Assembly: GCF_036962705.1 (NCBI RefSeq)
Contig: NZ_JBALOQ010000027.1
Coordinates: 57,132 to 121,131, forward strand
Origin: Ferdinandcohnia sp036962705
GTDB taxonomy: Bacteria > Bacillota > Bacilli > Bacillales > Bacillaceae_L
Length of the DNA stretch: 64,000 nt
Direction of reading: 5' to 3'
The stretch's first letter is position 1. The number at the start of each line of letters is the position of its first letter. Below the pieces are notes generated by a model. It was not told where the DNA came from and searched no databases. It saw nothing but the letters and a program-made list of their open reading frames with translations. The position numbers and the translations under genes were made by a program. Shown piece after piece: positions 45,398 through 53,929 of this stretch.

Positions 45398-45829
45398 TTA
45401 CAAAATAGGTGTTGGGATTGCTCCTATAAGAATGGCAACCATCTTTTTCAAATTCGCTGTTTTTATCAACTTGTTTAAATAGTCGCCCAACGATGCACCA
45501 TTGATACCTCTTCCTACCAAAACGCTAGCCATTTCCAATGTATGTATACTCCGCCAGCTCCAAGAGCCAAGAGGAAATACGTAATATGATTTTAACCAAT
45601 CGCTTTATGTAAAGGAAGTTTTAAAAAAATAGAGAGGCACCGGAACAACAATAAACCCGGTAGCGGCTCCCATTATTCTACCAATCACTTCTGTTGAAAG
45701 ACGAGGACAACACTTAATTTTTCGTCCTCTAGGTGAAAAATATTGAGTTATTTTTCTAAAAAGTCCCACCTTTTCGTGATTTAACATTAACAGATGTGAT
45801 TCTATGTGAGTATATTGATGCATAATCAA
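45398..45829 (-). pseudogene. Degraded ORF with one in-frame stop, unrecognised membrane protein
   Basis: One reading frame of 144 codons with an internal TAA at 45605-45607. The first part ends in IMGAATGFIVVPVPLYFFK, the second reads SDWLKSYYVFPLGSWSWRSI then VLVGRGINGASLGDYLNKLI. Both parts look like protein, so a single gene broken by a stop, probably the end of a transporter, is the simplest view. I cannot name the family. It lies between suyB and the importer genes. Confidence 0.5.
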
Positions 45830-45905
45830 ATAGCAAGACTACTCCATATATAGCTCTTCAGGTCCATTAATTAATTTCTGCGAATAGGTATAAAGTTATA
45901 TTTTC

Positions 45906-47060
45906 TTATGCACTGCGGTACAATCTAGTTAGGACAAATTCTTTGTGGCCGAGTATTTCCGCACATGTCATTCTTCCATTAACTGTCCGGGCGAGGCACT
46001 CCATTAAGTTGTTCCCTGCTTCTGATAACGTTTTTTCACGGGACAATAATCCGGATACATCCACGTCAATATGCTCGGACATCGTCTCAGCAGTAATTTG
46101 GTTCGCTGTAATTTTGATCACCGGCACAATTGGGTTTCCGATAACGTTTCCTTGCCCAGTCGGGAAGAAATGTACCACTGCTCCACCAGCGCCCATTAAT
46201 GTAATACACTCTGCAGCAGCAGATGATGTATCCATGAAATACAACCCTGGACCTTCAGTTGGTGTTTCAGCCATTTCCAAAGCACCGATAATTTCCTTAG
46301 TACCTGTTTTAGCAATATTACCAAGCGCTTTCTCTTCTATTGTGGAAAGCCCCCCGGCAATATTCCCTTGAGTCGGCTGTGAACCAAGCAGGTCTGCACC
46401 TGTTCCCTCAATTTCGTCCACATAGTTTTGGTAAATGGATTCGAAACGTTCACGGACTGCCGGTGAGGCTGCACGTGCTGCAATCAGATGCTCCCCGCCA
46501 GTCAACTCAGGTGTTTCACCAAAGAAGACTGTAGCTCCCGCATCTACTAAGCGGTCAACAGCTTCAGATACAGTCGGGCACGATCCTAATCCAGTTGTTG
46601 TATCAGATTCCCCACACTTGATACTAACCGTTAACTCACTAAGTTCAATCGGCTCTCTTTGTAGCTCAGATGCCCAATGGACATATTCCTTCGCCTTCCA
46701 AGATGCATTTTTAATTGTTTCAAAATCTCCGTTTCTCTCGATAGAGAAATAGGAAACTGGTTTTCCCGTTTCAGCAATCCCGTCAGCAATTCGTTTCGAC
46801 CAATTTTCCTCAATTCCGATTATCACAACAGCTGCTACGTTTGGATTAGAACCGATTCCAATCATTGTTTTAAAGAAAAGGTCCAAATCCGGTCCGTATT
46901 GAAGTCTCCCATAGGCGTGCGGCAAAGCAATTGTTCCTTGAACGTTGTTTGCTACGGATTCACACGCAGCATTTGAAATATCATCTACTGGTAAAATTAC
47001 AACATAATTTCTTACACCGACTTTTCCATTTTCTCTACGATATCCATATAACTGCATCAT
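45906..47060 (-). CDS. suyB: (2R)-sulfolactate sulfo-lyase beta subunit
   Basis: 384 residues of the UxaA C-terminal family. The blocks GYRRENGKVGVRNYVVILPV, KCGESDTTTGLGSCPTVS, GETPELTGGEHLIA, SQPTQGNIAGG, EKALGNIAKTG and FFPTGQGNVIGNP match SuyB-like proteins rather than the longer fused altronate or galactarate dehydratases. With SuyA it splits (R)-sulfolactate to pyruvate and sulfite; Cys in KCGES and elsewhere can hold iron. It begins 3 bases after suyA. Confidence 0.85.
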   Translation of the reverse strand: MMQLYGYRRENGKVGVRNYVVILPVDDISNAACESVANNVQGTIALPHAYGRLQYGPDLDLFFKTMIGIGSNPNVAAVVIIGIEENWSKRIADGIAETGKPVSYFSIERNGDFETIKNASWKAKEYVHWASELQREPIELSELTVSIKCGESDTTTGLGSCPTVSEAVDRLVDAGATVFFGETPELTGGEHLIAARAASPAVRERFESIYQNYVDEIEGTGADLLGSQPTQGNIAGGLSTIEEKALGNIAKTGTKEIIGALEMAETPTEGPGLYFMDTSSAAAECITLMGAGGAVVHFFPTGQGNVIGNPIVPVIKITANQITAETMSEHIDVDVSGLLSREKTLSEAGNNLMECLARTVNGRMTCAEILGHKEFVLTRLYRSA

Positions 47061-47063
47061 CCA

Positions 47064-47393
47064 TTACCACCTTTGAGTTTTAATATTATGGGTATGTACA
47101 TAATCACCCTGCTCCCATCGCTGGGTAGTAACGCCAATTTCAATGCCATATTTCAATACTGGTGTACCTAAATCTAATGCTTGAAGAGCAATTTTATGCC
47201 CATATGGAATATTACCTTTTGCGACTACCTCGACTGTTGAATTGTCACCCATGTTTACACCGATGACCTTTTCACCTTCTTTAATGTTGCTCGTAGCCAC
47301 CCCTACATGATCGCCTGGATTGTGAATGAGAAAATCGTGTTTTATTGACGGCTTCTTTTCACCAACAGCTGCAGCTGAACTTACTTTGCTCAC
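47064..47393 (-). CDS. suyA: (2R)-sulfolactate sulfo-lyase alpha subunit
   Basis: 109 residues, a stand-alone SAF/UxaA N-terminal domain: FLIHNPGDHVGVATSNIKEGEKV and IPYGHKIALQ are the family blocks. GTG 47393 is chosen because GAAGGAGG lies 8 bases upstream; the ATG at 47411 would overlap that site. Small stand-alone alpha plus beta subunit is the SuyAB architecture. An inverted repeat lies 37-66 bases upstream. Confidence 0.85.
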   Translation of the reverse strand: MSKVSSAAAVGEKKPSIKHDFLIHNPGDHVGVATSNIKEGEKVIGVNMGDNSTVEVVAKGNIPYGHKIALQALDLGTPVLKYGIEIGVTTQRWEQGDYVHTHNIKTQRW

Positions 47394-47429
47394 TTCACAT
47401 GCCTCCTTCATAATAATTTAATATTAGGA

Positions 47430-47459
47430 GTAGGGTCATCCTAGGTGCAGTGACCCTAC
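47430..47459. promoter_or_regulatory. Inverted repeat in the suyAB leader
   Basis: GTAGGGTCA and TGACCCTAC, 9-bp perfect arms around 12 bases, upstream of suyA. It may be an operator for the FadR-type regulator or a leader hairpin; no T-run follows directly. Confidence 0.5.
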
Positions 47460-48045
47460 CACTTGGGTATCATTAAATCATTTACGGAAAAATTAGTCAA
47501 TACTTACTTTTATGAATTTTCAGAATAGACTATAAAAACAATCCAATTATATTATTTCATAAAATTTTTGAAGAACTGTTTTTGCAGTATCCCATAGCAG
47601 AAGTTTATTTAATAGAAAGCGTTAAGTATAGGAAAAATGTACAACCACTTTTGTAAAGACGTATGTAATGATCACTAAGAAAATACTTTTAAAATATAGC
47701 GAAGTTTTTAAATATATTTTTTTGGTCTTTCGTTTGAATCTAAAATTTTCAACCGACCACTATCGTCTTGAATTCCTTTATTCGTTAAGAAAATTACATT
47801 TTCAGATACATAAAGTTGTCAGACTTCGAAATATGTTTACTTCGAGGACATCTAATACGCCAGCAATTATATGGTTATTGTGTTTTACAAATTTTCTATT
47901 TTCTTTAAAAATAAAATTAGTCAAAATNNNNNNNNNNNNCAAATAGTGATTTAATAAATTTATATTGGTTGGGTCACTATGCCAGGAACTCAATGGTTCT
48001 TCCATATCAAAGAAAAAGGAGGATAGAAGAAGTTAGATTCTTAAT
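47460..48045. other. Divergent regulatory region with a 12-N gap
   Basis: About 590 bases between suyA and the dehydrogenase-like operon, very AT-rich, with unresolved bases at 47928-47939. It must carry promoters in both directions. ATAGTGA (47943-47949) and TCACTAT (47974-47980) form a loose inverted repeat near the plus-strand start. No gene is supported. Confidence 0.5.
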
Positions 48046-48072
48046 TTGCCACACAAATTGGGGGTATTGATA

Positions 48073-48795
48073 ATGAAGGATGTTGAAGTAACAGTTATGC
48101 GATTTGATCCACAAACAGACGATGAGCCTAAGTATGAAGCATTTCAAATTGAAGCTAAAGAAAACATGACGGTACTGGATAGCTTGTTTTTAATCGTCGA
48201 GGATCAGGATCCTAGTTTATCTTTCCGGTGTGCTTGCAGACTTGGAATGTGTGGTTCCTGCGGGATGGTTATTAATGGTCGAGGCCGTTTAGCATGCCGA
48301 ACTAAAATTGAACATTTAGGTGAGAAAATACTAGTTCAACCTATGAGGAACATGGACGTAATAAAAGATTTAGTCGTCAATATGGATAAATTCTTTCAAA
48401 ATTGGGAGAAAGTAAAACCTTATTTTGTACCTAAGGAAGATACGGATGAGTTTGCTATTATTCCTCCATCATCAGGAAGACGAGAAATCATAGATGAAAA
48501 TCAAGATTGTATTACTTGCGGATTGTGTTTTCAATCCTGTAATACAGTTTCACTTAGAGGTGTCGATGAATTTATTGGTCCAGCAGCCTTAAACCGAGCG
48601 TACAATTTGATTGCAGATGAAAGAGATGGAGCTAGAGAGGAAAGGCTAGACATGGTGGTAGAAACTGATGGGGCATTTGGTTGCCGATCTTTTAGTGCAT
48701 GTGTAGAAGTTTGTCCAAAAGGAATTAAACCAATGGCAACAATCCAGAAAATCAAAATGAAACAGTTAAAAAGAGCGATAGGTATGAAGTGGTAA
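48073..48795 (+). CDS. Succinate dehydrogenase/fumarate reductase-like iron-sulfur subunit
   Basis: 240 residues. [2Fe-2S] site CACRLGMCGSCGMVINGRGRLAC near 52-75, [4Fe-4S] site CITCGLCFQSC near 145-155, and a third cluster region CRSFSACVEVCPKGI near 205-220. This is the complete SdhB/FrdB layout. ATG 48073 follows TTGGGGG. First of a plus-strand operon in the order B-C-A, unlike the usual Bacillus sdhCAB, and followed by fumarase-like and sulfite-export genes, so it is probably not the respiratory enzyme. Confidence 0.88.
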   Translation: MKDVEVTVMRFDPQTDDEPKYEAFQIEAKENMTVLDSLFLIVEDQDPSLSFRCACRLGMCGSCGMVINGRGRLACRTKIEHLGEKILVQPMRNMDVIKDLVVNMDKFFQNWEKVKPYFVPKEDTDEFAIIPPSSGRREIIDENQDCITCGLCFQSCNTVSLRGVDEFIGPAALNRAYNLIADERDGAREERLDMVVETDGAFGCRSFSACVEVCPKGIKPMATIQKIKMKQLKRAIGMKW

Positions 48796-48825
48796 TTTGA
48801 CTAAACGATAGGAGATGGTTTGGTA

Positions 48826-49200
48826 ATGACTTCAACTAGTTTGCAAACAAGTAAAAATGTTCAAGAAGTAAAGGTGAAACAACGCCCTTTTGTTGGCTAT
48901 ATTGCATGGATCGTTCAAAGAGTAACAGCATTAATCCTACTATTTTGTTTACCATTAAAAATCTATAGTGGTTATGCAATAGTTGGAAAACTTCCAGGCA
49001 TTGGCATACTCTCTACTCTACACTTAAACGCTTTATTAGATGCTCTCTTAATCTTTGCTTTAATTTTCCACGCTTTATATGGTTTTAGGGTGATTCTAAT
49101 TGATATCGGTATTGTAAAAGATAATCGAAGTGTGTTTACTATTTTTACCGTTATTGGTGCTGTTTTATCTGCCTTCATGTTTTATGTCATTGTGGCCTAG
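48826..49200 (+). CDS. Membrane anchor subunit of the Sdh/Frd-like complex
   Basis: 124 residues with three membrane segments (about 27-48, 63-88 and 103-123). RVTALILLFCLPLKIYSG and IFHALYGFRVILIDIG resemble SdhC, with His in FHALYG as probable heme b ligand. It is the only anchor gene. AGGAGATGG precedes ATG 48826. It would carry electrons to quinone. Confidence 0.78.
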   Translation: MTSTSLQTSKNVQEVKVKQRPFVGYIAWIVQRVTALILLFCLPLKIYSGYAIVGKLPGIGILSTLHLNALLDALLIFALIFHALYGFRVILIDIGIVKDNRSVFTIFTVIGAVLSAFMFYVIVA

Positions 49201-49247
49201 TAACATATTATTATATTAAATTGACTAAAAAAGAGTAGGTGAACTCA

Positions 49248-50984
49248 TTGGAACGCGTAGAGACAGATATTCTAATTTTGGGGAGTGGCGGTGCTGGTTT
49301 ATTTGCTGCTCATCATGCAGCTGATCAGAACCCCAATTTAAAAATTATCGTTTCAGCAAAAGGATTAATAGGAAAAAGCGGGTGTACCCGTATGGTACAA
49401 GGCGGATATAATGTTGTACTTCATCCAGATGACTCGTTTGAAAAGCATTTTAAGGATACGATCAAAGGTGGGGGCGGAATCAATGATCAGGAGCTGGCAT
49501 GGACGCTAGTAAATGATGCTCCTAAAAGAATAAGAGAGTTAGAAACAAAAATGGGAGTCTTTTTTGATCGAAATGAAGATGGAACGATTCACCAAAAACC
49601 CTTTGCTGGTCAAACTTTCGACCGGACTGTTCACAAGGGAGACTTAACAGGAATTGAAATTATTTCTCGGATGCGTGATCAACTTTATGCTAAACCAAAC
49701 GTCACCGCGTGGGATGAAGTAAGGGCTATTGATATATTATTTGATGAGAAAAAACACAGAGTAGCTGGATGTTTAATGCTTAATATGAGAACCGGCGAAT
49801 TTATTGTTGTTCACTGTAAAGCTGTTATTGTTGGGACGGGCGGTGCCGCCACAATGTACAAGATTGCAACACCTAGCCTTGAGAAATCAGGAGATGGAAT
49901 GGCTATGTGTTACCGAGCAGGAACAGAGTTTTTGGATATGGAAATGATGCAATTCCATCCAACTGGACTGCTTGCCGAGAATTCACGGTTAAACGGGGGT
50001 GTTCTCGAAGAAGGCCTTCGTGGAGCTGGGGGTTATTTAATAAATTCTCTTGGTGAAAGATTTATGAAAAATTACGACCCGGAACGAATGGAGCGCTCTA
50101 CAAGAGATCGGGTTTCAAGAGCAGCCTACATGGAAATTATGGAAGGTCGCGGAACTCCGTTGGGTGGGGTATACGTGGATGTATCCCACCTTGGGAAAGA
50201 AAATGTACAGCGAATGTTCCCTGGCATGGTAGAACGCTGTAGAGATGTTGGTAGGGATTTAAGCACGGAGCCAGTAGAAATCTCCCCAGCAGCCCACTTT
50301 CATATGGGAGGAGTAAGGATAACAAACAACTGTGAATCAAATATTGCCGGGTTATTTGTAGCCGGAGAGGATGCAGGTGGAGTACATGGTGCAAACCGCC
50401 TAGGCGGAAATGGCGTTTGTGACTCAACTGTATTTGGGGCCAGAGCAGGTGATGCGGCCGTTTCCTATATTAATACCATCGACACTATTGGAAAAATATC
50501 GGATGCCCAGGTTCATTACTTTATTGACGATATTGTAAAGCCTTTTAAAAATGTGGAAGGAGAAAATCCTTTTTATATTCGTAATGATTTGAAAAACTTA
50601 ATGTGGGAAAAAGTTGGTCTGGTCCGAAATGGGAAAGATCTAGAGATTGCTTTAAGTGAACTAAGATTATTAGAAGAGCGAATTGAGCGTGTATCTGTAA
50701 AAGGTTCACGACACTATAATCTATCATGGCAAGAATTCTTAAATGTTCGTAATCTGGTATCAATAGCCAAGATGGTTACGGCTAGTGCTCTAATGCGTAC
50801 TGAAAGCAGAGGCTCTCACTACAGAGAGGATTATCAGGAAAGAAATGATGAACAATGGCTAAGCAATATATATGTGACCAAGGGCGAAGACGGAGAACCC
50901 CGCTATCATGTAGAAAAAACTAAACAAACCCGTATCGATGTGGCAAGAATTGACGGAGATAAGATTAAAGTGGCTTCCAAATAA
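49248..50984 (+). CDS. Sdh/Frd-like flavoprotein subunit, divergent
   Basis: 578 residues. FAD loop GSGGAG (12-17); MMQFHPTG; LEEGLRGAGG; RDRVSRA with the catalytic Arg; AHFHMGG; RLGGNGVCDSTVFG. The SdhA histidine that binds FAD covalently (GKSHTVAAQGG) is replaced by GKSGCTRMVQGG, so FAD is probably non-covalent. Where E. coli FrdA has TEGCRGEGG (Thr244 contacts substrate), this protein has EEGLRGAGG. These changes suggest a different substrate. TTG 49248 is chosen as start, with AGGTG 6 bases upstream; GTG 49239 overlaps that site. Confidence 0.85.
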   Translation: MERVETDILILGSGGAGLFAAHHAADQNPNLKIIVSAKGLIGKSGCTRMVQGGYNVVLHPDDSFEKHFKDTIKGGGGINDQELAWTLVNDAPKRIRELETKMGVFFDRNEDGTIHQKPFAGQTFDRTVHKGDLTGIEIISRMRDQLYAKPNVTAWDEVRAIDILFDEKKHRVAGCLMLNMRTGEFIVVHCKAVIVGTGGAATMYKIATPSLEKSGDGMAMCYRAGTEFLDMEMMQFHPTGLLAENSRLNGGVLEEGLRGAGGYLINSLGERFMKNYDPERMERSTRDRVSRAAYMEIMEGRGTPLGGVYVDVSHLGKENVQRMFPGMVERCRDVGRDLSTEPVEISPAAHFHMGGVRITNNCESNIAGLFVAGEDAGGVHGANRLGGNGVCDSTVFGARAGDAAVSYINTIDTIGKISDAQVHYFIDDIVKPFKNVEGENPFYIRNDLKNLMWEKVGLVRNGKDLEIALSELRLLEERIERVSVKGSRHYNLSWQEFLNVRNLVSIAKMVTASALMRTESRGSHYREDYQERNDEQWLSNIYVTKGEDGEPRYHVEKTKQTRIDVARIDGDKIKVASK

Positions 50985-51004
50985 CAAGTAAGGAGTGGTT
51001 TTCT

Positions 51005-51931
51005 ATGACAGTTACCGATTATACTGCAGATTATAAGCATGTTTGGGGAGTGGACAAAGATTTTTATAAAAGTGTCGAGGAATCCTGCAAAACTCTTTAT
51101 ATTGAATCCCTTAAGGATTTACCACCTGATGTTAGAACTGCCTTAGAAAGAGCTTACGAAAATGAAGAATTAGAAAGTGGTAAAGAGATTCTTTCAACAC
51201 TCATCAAGACTGTTTCCACTGCAGATGATCAAAAATTATTAATCTGCCAAGACACAGGAATTCCAGTATATTTTGTGAAAGTAGGGAATCAAGTACGGTT
51301 TGATGGTCTTAGACTAGAACAGGCAATTAGAAAAGGAACGGAACGGGCAACGCTGGAGCATCCATTAAGAAGCAGTATTGTAAACACATTAACAAGAAAA
51401 AACCATGGCACTTCTACCGGAAACCAAGTCCCTATTATTCATTATGAATTTGTGGAAGGGGATCAAATTGAAATTTTAATTGTTCCTAAGGGATCAGGTT
51501 CTGAAAACATGAGTTATTTAAAAATGTTAACGCCCGCCGCTGGTATTGAAGGGATTAAAAAATACGTCTTAGAATGTGTTTTTGAATCTGGCGCTAATCC
51601 ATGTCCTCCTACTATCGTGGGAATCGGAATCGGTGGAACAGCAGACAAATGTGCGGCACTTGCAAAAAAAGCTGCGGCACGTGAAGTTGGTTCTCCTAAT
51701 CCGGATCCAAATGTACGGAAACTAGAGGAGGAATTGTTTACTTTAATAAATAAATTAGGATTGGGTGCACAAGGCTTAGGAGGAAGTACGACAGCATTAG
51801 CAGTCCATATTGAAGCAGCAGATACGCATATGACATGTAACCCTGTAGCTGTTAATATGATGTGTTGGCCTGCGCGAAGAATGAGAGCTATTTTCATTCA
51901 AGGGGAAGAAGAACCTAGAATTTCATTTTAA
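51005..51931 (+). CDS. Class I fumarase-like hydratase, alpha subunit
   Basis: 308 residues of the Fe-S hydro-lyase alpha family (TtdA, FumA N-terminal part). Cluster Cys in ICQDTGIPVYF, in NPCPPTIVGIGIGGTADKC and in THMTCNP; RKNHGTSTGNQVP carries substrate-binding residues. Known substrates of the family are fumarate/malate, tartrate and mesaconate. It follows the flavoprotein by 20 bases, so the two probably act in series: dehydrogenation then hydration. AAGGAGTGG precedes the ATG. Confidence 0.85.
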   Translation: MTVTDYTADYKHVWGVDKDFYKSVEESCKTLYIESLKDLPPDVRTALERAYENEELESGKEILSTLIKTVSTADDQKLLICQDTGIPVYFVKVGNQVRFDGLRLEQAIRKGTERATLEHPLRSSIVNTLTRKNHGTSTGNQVPIIHYEFVEGDQIEILIVPKGSGSENMSYLKMLTPAAGIEGIKKYVLECVFESGANPCPPTIVGIGIGGTADKCAALAKKAAAREVGSPNPDPNVRKLEEELFTLINKLGLGAQGLGGSTTALAVHIEAADTHMTCNPVAVNMMCWPARRMRAIFIQGEEEPRISF

Positions 51932-52004
51932 TGAGACTTCCCTAATGTTATTTTATCATTAAACACAATCGGAGATTTATTTTTTGAAAAATCACCAATT
52001 TAAG

Positions 52005-52042
52005 CTCAATTTCATTTCCCCAGTTAGGGAGATGAAATTGAG
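52005..52042 (+). other. Long intercistronic hairpin
   Basis: CTCAATTTCATTTCCC pairs with GGGAGATGAAATTGAG (16 bp, one wobble) around 6 bases, with no T-run. It lies between the hydratase alpha and the YeiH gene and may tune RNA stability inside the operon. Confidence 0.65.
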
Positions 52043-52112
52043 TAAAAGAGAACCTTATTCCTTTCATCCTTAGATACTACTGATAATCACTAATTAAGCT
52101 GGAGGTTTTCAA

Positions 52113-53159
52113 ATGAGTAGCGAGCTTCAATTAGAAAAATCCACCGTCCCCTTTTCGAAAATACCATTTATTAAGTCACAAAATCTTCCAGGTATTAGTT
52201 TAACATTTGTTATTGGGCTGATCGCCCATTCTTTGGGAAAGGATTTCCCCCTAATCGGCGGAGCTGTCATTGCTATTGTTATCGGAGTCCTCATGAGACA
52301 GTTTCTTGTTGTTCCCGAAGAATTTTATCCTGGAATTGGCTTTACTCTTAAAAAGTTATTAAAACTAGCTATTATTCTTCTTGGCTTTAGTTTTAGTTTT
52401 TCTGAGATCTTTCAGCTTGGAATAAATACGGCAATTATCGTATTGGTTGCAGTCAGCCTTGGAATTGGCTTAACCTATTTCATCGGAAGGCTATTTAAAC
52501 TTAAAGGGAATATTCCTTTGCTCATTAGTTTAGGGACTGGAATATGTGGGGCCACAGCAATTGCTACTACAGGGCCAATCCTAAAAGCAAAAGATGAGGA
52601 CATCGTCTATGCAATTAACACAATTTTTGCCTTTAATGTATTAGCTGTATTAATCTATCCCATTATTGGCCATTTGCTTTCCATGCCAGATAGTATGTTT
52701 GGGGCATGGGCAGGTATAGCAATCCATGACACCTCATCTGTTGTCGCAGCTGGTTATAGTTACAGTACAGAAGCTGGAGATGCATCCGTAGTTATTAAAT
52801 TGATTAGAACATTAATGCTAGTTCCAGTTGCTGTCCTATTATCAATTTTTATTTCTATTAAAAACAAAACAGCGAATTCCAATCAGAAAAAAGTAAAAAT
52901 GAGTAATGTCTTTCCATTCTTTATATTATTTTTTGCTGGAGCTGCTGCGATAAATACGACTTTCCCTTTGCCATCCAGCTTTATCGAGCCCACTACTTTC
53001 ATTGCTAAATTTTTCATATTAATGGTCATGGCTAGTGTAGGTCTAGGAACTGATTTAAAAAAGATTAAATCTGTAGGTATACGCCCTTTGATGGTTGGTT
53101 TAATTTCATCCATTATCATGGGAGCTATCAGCTTGCTCTTAATTATTATCCTTTTTTAA
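52113..53159 (+). CDS. YeiH family transporter (putative sulfate/sulfite exporter)
   Basis: 348 residues, about ten membrane segments. SLGTGICGATAIATTGPILKA and AGIAIHDTSSVVAAGYSYS are the signature blocks of PF03601 (YeiH). The family is annotated as putative sulfate exporter and is often linked to sulfur-anion metabolism. Between the two hydratase subunit genes, it points to release of a sulfur anion. GGAGG lies 7 bases before the ATG. Confidence 0.85.
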   Translation: MSSELQLEKSTVPFSKIPFIKSQNLPGISLTFVIGLIAHSLGKDFPLIGGAVIAIVIGVLMRQFLVVPEEFYPGIGFTLKKLLKLAIILLGFSFSFSEIFQLGINTAIIVLVAVSLGIGLTYFIGRLFKLKGNIPLLISLGTGICGATAIATTGPILKAKDEDIVYAINTIFAFNVLAVLIYPIIGHLLSMPDSMFGAWAGIAIHDTSSVVAAGYSYSTEAGDASVVIKLIRTLMLVPVAVLLSIFISIKNKTANSNQKKVKMSNVFPFFILFFAGAAAINTTFPLPSSFIEPTTFIAKFFILMVMASVGLGTDLKKIKSVGIRPLMVGLISSIIMGAISLLLIIILF

Positions 53160-53231
53160 TAAATTTTATAGAATAATCGTTTAGTTGCCTTTATGGTTAC
53201 AAGGTTTGAAAAATTCAATAGGAGGGATACT

Positions 53232-53828
53232 ATGGCACATTATAGATTAAAGGCTCCGTTGACAGATGAAGATATTAAGAAATTATATGCAGGGGATACA
53301 GTCACTTTAGATGGGATTATTTTCGGAATCCGTGATGCAAATCTAATTCGCCTATTTGATAAGAAGGTGGAACTGCCAGCTGACCTTATTCCACAATTAC
53401 AAGGATCTATCGGTCTCCATACGGCTCCAGGAGTCAGAAAGTTAGAGGACGGTACATATGAAAAGGTGAGCATTGGCACGACTACAAGCTATCGTATGGA
53501 TCGTTTTACTAGGGGATTAATGCAAAATTATGGCATGAAAGTCATTATTGGAAAAGGAGGACTCCTCGAGGATGGGAGTCAGGCATGTATTGATTTTAAT
53601 GGTTGTTATTTCTCTATCCTTGGGGGATCGGCTGCATTGGAGACGACACAGGTAGAAGCAATTGAAGATGTATGGTGGGAAGACCTGATGCCTGAAGCCA
53701 TATGGAAATTTAGGGTAAAAGATTTTGGGCCTTTAATTGTCTCTATTGATTCTCATGGGAACAATAAATACAAGGATATTAAGAAAATTGCAAGAGCAAA
53801 TCTAGATAATATATTAAATCAAATTTAA
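53232..53828 (+). CDS. Class I fumarase-like hydratase, beta subunit
   Basis: 198 residues of the Fe-S hydro-lyase beta family (TtdB, FumA C-terminal part): RLKAPLTDEDIKKLYAGD, the conserved HTAPG (LHTAPGVRK), TTSYRMD, GKGGLLE and the swiveling-domain ending DSHGNNKYKDI. It completes the split enzyme with the alpha subunit despite the YeiH gene between. AGGAGGG precedes ATG 53232; the frame is open 13 codons upstream without a site. Confidence 0.86.
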   Translation: MAHYRLKAPLTDEDIKKLYAGDTVTLDGIIFGIRDANLIRLFDKKVELPADLIPQLQGSIGLHTAPGVRKLEDGTYEKVSIGTTTSYRMDRFTRGLMQNYGMKVIIGKGGLLEDGSQACIDFNGCYFSILGGSAALETTQVEAIEDVWWEDLMPEAIWKFRVKDFGPLIVSIDSHGNNKYKDIKKIARANLDNILNQI

Positions 53829-53849
53829 ACATGGAGAAATCAACAGATC

Positions 53850-53890
53850 AAGGCAAAAGTCCTACTTTAAATAGGATTCTTGCCTTTTAG
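53850..53890 (+). terminator. Terminator after the hydratase beta gene
   Basis: AAGGCAA..TCCTA pairs with TAGGA..TTGCCTT, followed by TTTTAG. The TauE gene may be partly expressed by read-through or its own promoter. Confidence 0.75.
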
Positions 53891-53929
53891 TTCTAATTTT
53901 TACAGTTTGATAAATAAGGGGGGCATTAC

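Noticed and set aside
45906..47393. Altronate or galactarate dehydratase
   Set aside because: The split small SAF subunit plus the 384-residue beta subunit and the neighbouring sulfonate importer, SlcC/ComC-like enzymes and sulfite exporters fit SuyAB better; no uronate genes are present.
47668..48005. Open frames over the 12-N gap
   Set aside because: AT-rich, low-complexity translation, dependent on N bases, with no ribosome sites; better seen as a regulatory region.
48073..50984. Ordinary respiratory succinate dehydrogenase operon
   Set aside because: Gene order B-C-A, loss of the covalent-FAD His, altered substrate residues and sulfur-exporter neighbours differ from Bacillus sdhCAB. Not fully excluded.
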